NCBI RefSeq assembly: GCF_026151205.1
Contig: NC_087077.1
Location: forward strand, 8,361,983 to 8,425,982
Reading direction: 5' to 3'
Length of the DNA stretch: 64,000 nucleotides
Source of the DNA: Bolinopsis microptera
Lineage: Eukaryota; Ctenophora; Tentaculata; Lobata; Bolinopsidae
In this document: positions 33,880 to 42,827 of the stretch, piece by piece
How the letters are laid out: each line of letters opens with the position of its first letter
How positions within the stretch are numbered: position 1 is the stretch's first letter
Program-made: the position numbers and the translations under genes
Notes under the pieces: generated by a model
What the model saw: the letters and a program-made list of their open reading frames with translations, nothing else
Database searches by the model: none
What the model was told of the DNA's origin: nothing

Positions 33880-34544
33880 CTGAAAATGGATATATATGAT
33901 GATTGATGACAAATTGTTACATTGTTTACATTTATTTTGAGCTCGAAATTTAAAACTGTTAGTTGACTAAAATCAGTGGTAGTATCTTTGAACTACAATT
34001 AATTAAAGAAAGCATTCGGCTCAGTTTTTTAAATACTTCAGTAGCCATGTTGTTATAGTCTGCTACAAAGAGTCTTTCAGTTGTTGGATCTGTATGAAGA
34101 TACAGTATCTAGATACTAGATACAGGTTGGAGGTCAAGTTGGGTAGTAGACTACCACTGGAGCCTTTAGGCTAAAAATATATACAATTGGTTATTCAAAA
34201 TGAATTACATCATATTTTCAAGATTTATAAATTCAGTCAAACAATAATTTCAATTTCATGCCATTTATCGCAGTCAAAACTAGATTAAAAACAATTTAAA
34301 GGATCCCTAACGTAGTTTTAACTTTAAAGCTATTTTAGATAATTTCATCCTAAGACGATGTATGTTCTAGTAAGGCAGTAAGAACTGCATCCTGTTAAAT
34401 ATCAAATGGCACCTATCTTAGGGGGAGTCATATTGTCGATTAGGGACAATTTTGTTTAAATAGCAAAATGTAGTACTAGCAAAATTGCATGTTTTGCTCT
34501 AGATATACATTATTTTCGAAGTCTTCTCTTCAAATTCTCTAAAA
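33880..34544. other. Upstream of carrier exon, no gene seen
   Basis: AT-rich stretch in which the missing first carrier exon was sought without success. It ends at the TCTAAAA target duplication (34538-34544) of the foldback element. Confidence 0.45.
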
Positions 34545-34966
34545 GGGGGGGGGGGGGGGGGATCATGTTATTTTTTGTCCGTTTTTGTCCGTTTTTGTCC
34601 GTTAATTTTTGTCCGTTTTGAAAATATAGCTGCCAAACGGATAAAAACGGACAAAAACGGACAAAAATTGTAACTTTTGATTTAAATTTTCTCCACAATT
34701 TGCAACAGGCTATCTGCAGAAATGGGTAGCCCGGTTAATGACCATGGTCCTTTCTCAAACTTTTAATCCTCAATTAGGCACAAAGACTAGTCTACACATT
34801 TTTTAATAACATAAAAAGGGATGAAAAGTTTTATTACTGGCGAGTAAAACTTTGTTAAACACAAAGATTCTTGAGCACATTTTGAGTCAGACTCAAATGC
34901 GTTTAAAAACATTTTAGTATATAACAATAAATTATGTAAACAATAACACCAACAATAATTATAAAT

Positions 34967-36906
34967 TGAACAGCAATAGCAGCAAATCTGGGGAAACTTG
35001 GTGGACATTGACTTTTTTCACAAAATTTGTGTATGTTGACTTCAACATGATTTTGCAGCTTATTGTGGTTAATCTCAATGTTGGAGTGATGTTTTTCTGG
35101 TGCACAAAACACTGCAGTACAGTTATGTTGAATAATTGAGGTTAATGAATCCTCTATGTGGCCACTATGGTGGTTAAAATACCAGTTTTAGGGTAAACCA
35201 CCATTTTGAGATATGATATTATGAAATGAGTAGTCATTATATTGAGATCATCCCATGGTGCAACTATTACAAAAGTTTAAAACCCTCATTGGGGGCATTT
35301 TGTGGTCCTAATGGTGGTTAAATGGAAGATGAACGATGAGCAATAAATATTGCTCTGGTTATAATGTATAGTGGTGGTTGTTCATTTGTACATGGATGAT
35401 AATTTTTCATCACAAATGTGCAATTTAATAGTATGGTTAATTTTAGGTGGTTAATATTCGTAAAATGTGCTAAAAAGATGGTTAAAACGTCAAAATATTT
35501 TGTTAACCACCAATCAAAACAATATTAATGCTTTTAGTCAACTTTTTCTGGTCAACAAAGGACATTTGAAGGGTTTTGATAAAAGTTATCAAGAAATGTT
35601 GTCATAACAGTGGTTAAAAGGGCTATATGACTTGCTAGGCTGTTGAACAAGGCATCTATTAAAGTGAAAATTAACCACAATATGAAGTTCGGATAATGGT
35701 TTGCTATCCAATTGAGTGTATAATTGTTTGCAAATCCATAATTTTGACCCCAAGTTCATGCATTATGATCAATGTGCAGCTATGGTGGTTAAAATGTCTC
35801 GAAAATACCCTATATTTGCTCTAATTAACCATTTTTAGAGCACATATTAGCTTTGTAAAGCTATAGCTGGCCATGCTGCATTATCTAGATATAACTACCA
35901 GCTCATCTATGTGCACAAAAACATTGCTGAGTCCTTTGTTGCGTCCAGCATGGTTAATAAAGGTCTAAAATTGACCTAAATCAGTGTTTTTGGTCGTTTT
36001 AACCGCCATACGGCCACACATTCTGTTGCATTATCTTTAAAATCACTTATTATCCTTCAGCTATCTCTCATAATCAAATATCAAAACAAAATAGGGCACA
36101 AAAAGTTCGGAGGTTGCTGAATAATGGTTAATTTGTGATGGCTTCTGTTGACCGAAAGTCCAAAATAAACATGTTTTAACCACATTGAGGCCACATCTAA
36201 GGTTTTATGGTATTGGGACCATAGCCAAAAGTTTTGGGCACCTGGATGGTGTCCTCTGCCTCTGAAATTATAGTGATATTTCAATGCTGTGCCATACCAG
36301 GTGGTTAAGTACGCGCAAGCGCGCGCGCACGCGTACAAACATGGTTTTTTTGATATACCACAGTTGGTGGTTAACTGTTCTACATCAGACCTTCACTAAA
36401 AGTATTGGGCACCATAGTGGTGACATAATATATAAAGAATTTAAGCATAGACTAAATATGTTGGCCTACAGATGGTTAAGTACGCACAAGCGCGCGCGCA
36501 CGCGTACACTATAACATAAACAAATAAACCACTCCACAGACCACATTTATTAATTTTTTTTATTTCCTTCTTCAACTATGTGTCAATGAACCATTTTTGT
36601 TTAATAATGACCATCAATTTTAACTGTACTACTCATATCTTCACTGTAGTAAGGGTTTGGGTGTAAGAGGTATAAAAAATGTCCACTAACAAATCAGTCA
36701 TTTTTCGACGACTTAACCACCTAACTCAGCACCAAAATGTTCTGAGATTTTTTTCGTTGCACTATCATAAAGCTATGACATTTTTGAACCTATGTAAATA
36801 TTCAGATTACTAGAATTCATATTCTGCGATTTTTAAGGGGTGGTTAAGTGCTTCAAAGTGGTGTATTTCAAAGTTTCCCCAGATTTGCTGCTATTGCTGT
36901 GAACAA
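34967..36906. repeat. Internal inverted-repeat segment with about 20 TGGTTAA motifs
   Basis: AGCAATAGCAGCAAATCTGG... at 34974-35003 recurs inverted at about 36870-36903, bounding 1.9 kb. Between them TGGTTAA or TTAACCA occurs about 20 times, roughly every 100 bp, in both orientations. A block of about 36 bp that starts GTGGTTAAGTACGC and continues into an alternating GC tract occurs twice (36301-36336 and 36472-36508). No reading frame is convincing. The motif spacing resembles subterminal transposase-binding arrays of DNA transposons. Confidence 0.65.
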
Positions 36907-36909
36907 ATT

Positions 36910-39572
36910 ATTGAGAGATGAAAGAGAGGAAGAGGAGGAGGGGGGACTGAGGAGGGGGACTGAGGAGGAAGAGGAGGGGGGCTGAGGAGGAGTGAGACTG
37001 AGAAGGAGAACTGAGGAGGAGGAATGAATAGGAGGAGAAGAAGGACTCAAGAGGAGGACTGAGGAGGAGGAGGACTAAGGAGAAGGATGAGGAGGAGGAC
37101 CCAAGAGGAGGAGGACCCAGGAAAAGGCCCCATGAGGAGGACTGGGGAGGAGGAGGACTGATGAGGACTGATTTGGACTGATAAAGAGGACTAAGGACGA
37201 GGAGGAGGAGGAGGAGAAGGACTGAGGAGTGAGGAGGAGGACTGATGAGGAGAAGGAGGTGTATGAGGAGGATGAGGAGGATAAAGGAGATGAAGTGTGA
37301 GGATAAGGAGAACTGAGGAGGAGGACTGGTGAAGAGGACTGATGAGGAGGAGGACTGAGAAGTAGGAGTAGGAGGACTGAGGAGGGGGGACTTAGGAGGA
37401 AGAGGAGGATTGAGGAGGAGGAGGACTGAGGAGTAGAAGGAGGAATAGGACTGAAGAGGATCAGGAGGACCCAGGAGGAGGAGGAAGAGGAGGAGGACTG
37501 AAGAGGAGAAGGAGGACCCAGGAGGAGGAACCAGGAAGAAGAGGAGGAGGAGGACTGAGAAGGAGGACTGAGAAGGAGAAGGAGGACTGATGAGGAGGAT
37601 GAGGATGAGGAGGAGGGTGACTGGGGGAGGACTGAGGAGGAGGAGGAAGACTGAGGAGGAGGAAGAGGAGAAGGACTGAGGAGGAGAAGGACTGAGGAGG
37701 AGGACCCAGGAGGAGGAGGACCCAGGAAAAGGCCCCAGGAGGAGGAGGATGACTGGGGAGAAGGAGGACTGATGAGGACTGATGACGAGGTCTGAGGACG
37801 AGGAGGAGGAAGTGGATGAAGAGGATGAGGACTGAGGAGGATGAGGACTGAGGAGGAGGACTGGTGAGGAGAAGGAAGAGGACCCAGGAGGAGAAGGAGG
37901 AGGAGGAGGATAACTGAGGAGGAGGAGAAGGACTGAGGAGGAGAAGAGGGATCCAGGAGGAGAACCCAGGAGGAGGAGAAGGAGGACTGAGGAGGAGGAC
38001 TAAGGAGAAGGAGGACTGATGAGGAGGATGAGGATGAGGAGGAGGGTGACTGGGGGGAGGACTGAGGAGGAGGGTGACTGGGGGAGGACTGAGGAGGATG
38101 AGGAAGACTGAGGAGGAGGAGGAAGAGGAGAAGGACTGAGGAGGAGAACGACTGAGGAGGAGAACGACTGAGGAGGAGAAGCAGGAGGCTGAGGACCCAG
38201 GAGGAGGAGGACCCAGGAGGAGGACCCAATAAAAGGCCCCAGGAGGAGGAGGAAGAGGAGGAGAACTGGGGAGGAGGAGGACTGTTAAGGACGAAGGAGG
38301 ATAACTGAGGAGGACTGAGGAGGAGGAGGACTGAGGAGGAGGAGGACTGAGAAGGAGGAGGACTGAGGAGGACTGAGGAGAAGGAGGAGGAGGAGGAGTG
38401 AATAGGAGGAGGAGGGGGACTGGGGAGGACTGAAGAGGAGGAGGACTGAGGAGAAGGATGAGGAGGAGAACTGAGAAGGAGGACTGAGCTGAGGAGGAGG
38501 ACTGAGGACTGAGGAGGAAGAGGAGGAGGATAAAGAGGAGGTGGACCCAGGAGGAGGAGGTCCCAGGAGGAGGAATCAGGAGGAGGAGGATGACTGAGGA
38601 TGACTGAGGATGACTGAGGATGACTGAGGAGGAAGACTGAGGAGGAGGAGGACTGAGAAGGAGGACTGAGGAGGATGACTGAGGAGGAGGAGGAGGAGGA
38701 GTGCATAGGAGGAGGAGGGGGACTGGGGAGGACTGAAGAGGAGGAGGACTGAAGAGAAGGATGAGGAGGAGGACTGAGAAGGAGGACTGAGCTGAGGAGG
38801 AGGACTGAGGACTGAGGAGGAAGAGGAGGTGGATGAAGAGGAGGTGGACCCAGGAGGAGGAGGTCCCAGGAGGAGGACTCAGGAGGAGGAGGAGGATGAC
38901 TGAGGAGGACTGAGGAGGAGGCATCTAAATGTTATTTCCATTTTTGTAATTTTTTGTCCGTTTTTGTCCGCTCTATTTTTTGTCCGTTTTGAAAATATAG
39001 GGTTCCGAACGGAAAAAACATGATCCCCCCCCCCAGGAGGAGGAGGAGGAGAAGGAGTACTGAGGAGGATGGCTGAGGAGGATGGCTGAGGAGGATGACT
39101 GAGGAGGATGACTGAGAGGGAGGAGGAGGAGGACTGAGGAGGAGGACTGAGGAGGAGGACTGAGGAGGAGGACTCATGAGAAAGAGGAGGAGGAGGACTC
39201 AGTCCCCCTCCTCCTCCTCCTATTCAGTCCTCCTCCTCATCCTCCTCAGTTCTCCTCAGTCCTCCTCCTTCTCAGTCCTCCTCAGTCCTCCTCCTCAGTC
39301 CTCCTCCTTCTCCTCCCCCTCCCTCTCAGTCATCCTCCTCAGCCATCCTCCTCAGCCATCCTCAGTCCTGAGGAGGAGGACTGAGGAGAAGGACTGAGGA
39401 CTGAGGAGGAAGAGGAGGAGGATGAAGAGGAGGAGTATGAAGAGGAGGAGGAGGACTCAGGAGGAGGAGGACCCAGGAGTAGGACTCAGGAGGAGGAGGA
39501 GGACTGAGGAGGATGACTGAGGAGGAGGTGGAAGAGGAGGAAGAGGAGGAGGAGGAGGAGGAAGAGGAGGAA
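36910..39572. repeat. Purine-strand satellite (GAGGAGGACTGAG-type), with inverted segment
   Basis: About 2.5 kb of tandem, variable units built from GAGGA, CTGAGGAGGA and CCCAGGAGGA, so the plus strand is almost all purine apart from periodic CT. It is interrupted at about 38925-39034 by a copy of the foldback terminal module. At 39198-39368 the orientation flips to CCTCCTCAGT units. The Ser/Pro/Leu-rich frames of up to 543 codons on the minus strand are products of the repeat and not genes. Long polypurine tracts can form triplex (H-DNA). Confidence 0.95.
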
Positions 39573-39705
39573 GCATCTAAATGTTATTTCCATTTTTGTT
39601 ATTTTTTGTCCGTTTTTGTCCGCTTTATTTTTTGTCCGTTTTGAAAATATAGCTGCCAAACGGACAAAAACGGACAAAAAAACATGATCCCCCCCCCCTC
39701 TAAAA

Positions 39706-41080
39706 CCGCCTATTTAGTTCAATTTTTGACACTCAAAAATAAATACTATACCCAGCTGAATACCAAAATAATATTAATAATGATTTGTACTTTATAGTAA
39801 TTTATACCTTGTCCCACGAGGTCCAGTATGATACAAGTAAAAAATGCAAACAAAACAATTGACCTAACGCGAATGTAGGTAAGTGATAGCATATCTTGCA
39901 GTTCATGTGGATTAATTTTATTAAAACTCCCCCTGCTTCGAGGGAAACATTTATATTGTCTGAAAAATGGTTTTTGGATTAATGTAAAACACACTTACGT
40001 TCACTTTACTTCTTACTTTTACACTTAGGATCAAGTCATTTTGACTAAATTGTTGCATTGCCAGTATCTCATATCGGTGTCACCTTACTATAACAGTCCG
40101 ATTGAGTGAGTTGATAATTCTGGTATAATAATAGCCCAGTGGATAAACCACAAAACTTATGCTCTATTGTGTGAAACAAAGATACTAGATCAAGATAACT
40201 ATCAAGGAGTGTATGCATAGGACATAAAAAGTGATACACAAGAATTAAAAACAATGCATTTGACCCAAAATGGATGCAAAATTCGAATTTGTATTTGATA
40301 CAAATTGTAACATGGAGCTCGATTGTTGTATTAAACGATGAAATTTTACAATTTGTACCAAATTATGTACATTATAATAAAATTCATTCAAACAATAAAA
40401 AACATAATTCTATTAATGAATAAAAGTTGTAAAAATCTGAATAAACATCTGTGTAAAAACCTTTTAAAGGATCACAACGACAGAGATTTCATTTGCATTA
40501 ATTACCAATTGTTACCGCCACATACGGAGATCACTGTGTTACTATTAAATGGGTGAAATTCCAACCTCTTATCTCATTCAATTATTGAGTTACAGAGGGA
40601 ACGCCCTAAATCCATGATACGTCATTAAAACCGCTAACCCTTTACTCCATATGCGCTTCCTATTTGACAAGCTAGTAACTGCCTGTATTGCGTGCTATGT
40701 TCGTTTATTTTAAGTTTTACTTTGCGTTAGATGGGATTAAATGCAGCACTTCACGGTATTTGGTGCTTGTGCCTTGTAATCATTGTAATTGTATAAAATC
40801 AATAGTTGTTCAAAATATCGAATAAAATTGCAATGCTCCTAAATTAATCGCCCATAAAAGCCTATTGTAACATCAAGGTAGTATGAAATATTATTATCTG
40901 CTTTCAGTATTTGGACTGGTACCGTTTTAACGTGATAAAAAGTGTATAATAACAGTCTTTTCGATATTTTTTGCAGATCATCGGATTGTTAACTCCTAAA
41001 GGCCATAGTTTCTGCGTTTATATTGACATTGGAAATATGTAAATATATCTATATATAGCTATATATCAAAATCCAACAAC
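39706..41080. other. AT-rich intergenic region, no gene seen
   Basis: No recognisable exon. The missing first exon of the carrier gene could lie here, but no ATG plus donor in the right phase was convincing. Confidence 0.4.
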
Positions 41081-41737
41081 TTAAATCCTTGAAACAAATT
41101 CTGACGCTACAAATGCTTTGTATTTTCCGTCATCTGACGGGTATAGAGATCTAATCTTCATAATAGCACATGCTGGAAGGACATATTTCCGATTTTTCCC
41201 GATGAACCGTAGTTTGCACATGTTCAAAAAGTTTCTGTAGGCTGCATAACAGAGCTCTTCCGGTTTGATGTTCCCTTCTTTGTTGACAGGAATACTTTTT
41301 TGCATCATACTGAAATAGCACATTTGTAGCATCTTTCGGTTACTGATTCCAGCTGAGAAAAGTTCGCAATCTGTAACACATGAAACATTTTCGATATCCA
41401 AAATAAGTTCGTTTATGTGCATACTTTCTTGGCAGCAATAACATTCTATCTCTGTGCCCAATAAAGCACAATTACCACACTTGCACCAAGAACCTATATC
41501 GACTGGTCTAAGATTGAATTCTTCCTTTTTTACTTCTTCATCTTCATCTGTATCGCAAGATCCATATCCTTTGGTGCTTAGTTCTGCATCATCCTCATGA
41601 TCACTTACTTGAATTTTAGGATCAAAACTGATGTCTTGTAAAACTCTTTGATCAGATATAACCTCTATTAATGTTTCTAGCAACCATTCCTCATCAGTTG
41701 TAACATCATTTTCTGTTCCACTCTCGCTTTCAGACAT
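41081..41737 (-). CDS. P2X7-ballast-like zinc-binding domain protein
   Basis: A 218 aa frame starts MSESESG and has an acidic N-terminal half (residues 1-75, with DTDEDEEVKKEE). The C-terminal half holds the cysteine signature of the intracellular ballast domain of P2X7 receptors: WCKCGNC, then ECYCCQE, then CVTDCELF, an AYRNFL segment, RKYVLPACAIMKIR and FPS-like LYPSDDGKYKAF. In P2X7 this domain binds zinc and guanine nucleotide; here it stands alone without channel segments. Stand-alone versions are abundant in invertebrate genomes, often next to THAP or transposon-like genes, as here. There are no introns in the frame. Whether it is a host gene or part of a mobile element is open. Confidence 0.75.
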   Translation of the reverse strand: MSESESGTENDVTTDEEWLLETLIEVISDQRVLQDISFDPKIQVSDHEDDAELSTKGYGSCDTDEDEEVKKEEFNLRPVDIGSWCKCGNCALLGTEIECYCCQESMHINELILDIENVSCVTDCELFSAGISNRKMLQMCYFSMMQKSIPVNKEGNIKPEELCYAAYRNFLNMCKLRFIGKNRKYVLPACAIMKIRSLYPSDDGKYKAFVASEFVSRI

Positions 41738-41849
41738 GAATACTAAATAGGACTAAATAACTTACAATCAACATACAACTTTTAGAATATAATCACAAAT
41801 AAACTTATTTATTAGCCTTATCATTATTAACTAGACAAAAGCCTATATT

Positions 41850-42017
41850 ATGGTATATTGTGCAGTACAGTGGTGCAAGAATTTTCAAGGTAAATCTCAA
41901 AGTAAAGTGGAGGGTACGAAATTTATTCGATTCTTTAAGTTTCCCAAAGATCCAAAGATGGCCAAAAGCTGGAAATACTTGAGCATTATAGAAGAATTTC
42001 AAACAATATACACATAA
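41850..42017 (+). pseudogene. THAP-type zinc-finger fragment
   Basis: A 55 aa frame from ATG 41850 to TAA reads MVYCAVQWC..., with C-x4-C spacing near the N-terminus, then RFFKFPKDPKMAKSWKYL, matching the FP-x-D...W core of THAP DNA-binding domains. The second C-x2-H pair is absent because the frame ends after about 55 residues. It is either a first exon or a broken remnant. THAP domains are typical of P-element transposases and derived host proteins. It is oriented opposite to the flanking frames. Confidence 0.55.
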
Positions 42018-42102
42018 TATAACAATTACCCTATATAAAAATTCAATATAAATGCAATAGAAAACTACATAAAATTTATAAACACCCTTTAAGTAAGCCA
42101 GT

Positions 42103-42321
42103 TTAAAGAACTGGCTCCAAATTTATATCTAATTCTTCTATTTTTACTGCACTACTACTTTTTAACCCTCTCTCTCCTCTAAGAGCTATGACTGTTGTTC
42201 TCAAAAGGTCAAATCTTACTCTCTTCCTAATAAATGTCATTGCCTCACTATATCGTTGGCCTGACTTCCTAGAAAGTTTTTCCGCTAATTTCTTGAAGAA
42301 CTTATTAGCTTTCCTTCCCAT
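42103..42321 (-). pseudogene. Basic mobile-element-type C-terminal fragment
   Basis: A 72 aa frame begins MGRKANKFFKKLAEKLS and contains SEAMTFIRKRVRFDLLRTTV followed by IALRGERG. This segment resembles the C-terminal tails of large uncharacterised element-encoded proteins repeated in cnidarian-type genomes (recognised by pattern, name uncertain). The upstream part is missing. It lies 366 bp upstream of the P2X7-like frame on the same strand, so the two may be parts of one decayed unit. Confidence 0.5.
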
Positions 42322-42827
42322 ACCCCCAGTGGTTAGGAAAACAAATTTTAGGAAAACAAAATTAAATTTTGGTATTTATTAATAACAATCAAAACATATC
42401 ATATCATAAAAATAAAGCCGCGCGTTGGTTGACTGCCTCAGTAAGGTGAATAATTTAAGCTTGAAGGTGCCCTGCGCATTTACAGAACCTTATGCGGCGA
42501 TCACATATTCACGAGGACCTGTGAGCGCCAAAATTAATTTAAAGTTTCTAGAAATCATACATCACTACGAGTTACTCATGCTTTTGGATTATAAGAGTGC
42601 GGATTGTCAGGTATTTCATTCATTCATACTTAATCGGTTTAAAGCTGTATATTTAGAACTCACTATTGGTAGGACTATCGGTGTAAACGTCCCATGTGTT
42701 ATATATTCTAGTAATTTATTGTGTTATTGTATTATTAACCGATATACTATTCAGGATGACAACCTGGGTTTTGGTTTAGCTTTTAGCTTTTAGTCTTGCG
42801 TTTACCTTGTCACAACGATTCATAACA

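Larger units (their letters stand above)
34545..39698. mobile_element. 5.15 kb foldback-type element with poly-G/poly-C ends and 7 bp target duplication
   Basis: The left end is G17 followed by ATCATGTT and TTTTTGTCCG repeats (34545-34690). The right end (39585-39698) is the inverse, with CGGACAAAAA repeats, AACATGAT and C10. TCTAAAA flanks both ends perfectly (34538-34544 and 39699-39705). The terminal modules are themselves near-palindromic around GAAAATATAGCTGCCAAACG. An extra right-end module is embedded at about 38925-39034. The interior has a 1.9 kb region rich in TGGTTAA motifs bounded by its own inverted repeat, and a 2.6 kb purine-strand satellite. No transposase frame is visible. 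A 7 bp duplication and repeat-filled foldback arms are known from Galileo/P-type elements, but this relation is only suggestive. Confidence 0.82.

Noticed and set aside
37075-38924. Ser/Pro/Leu-rich frames of 543 and 487 codons
   Set aside because: They read through the GAGGA satellite in overlapping frames; length is explained by the lack of stop codons in the repeat.
42425-42793. 122-codon plus-strand frame before gypsy 1 gag
   Set aside because: Lies in the presumed leader of the element, with no recognisable gag or host domain.
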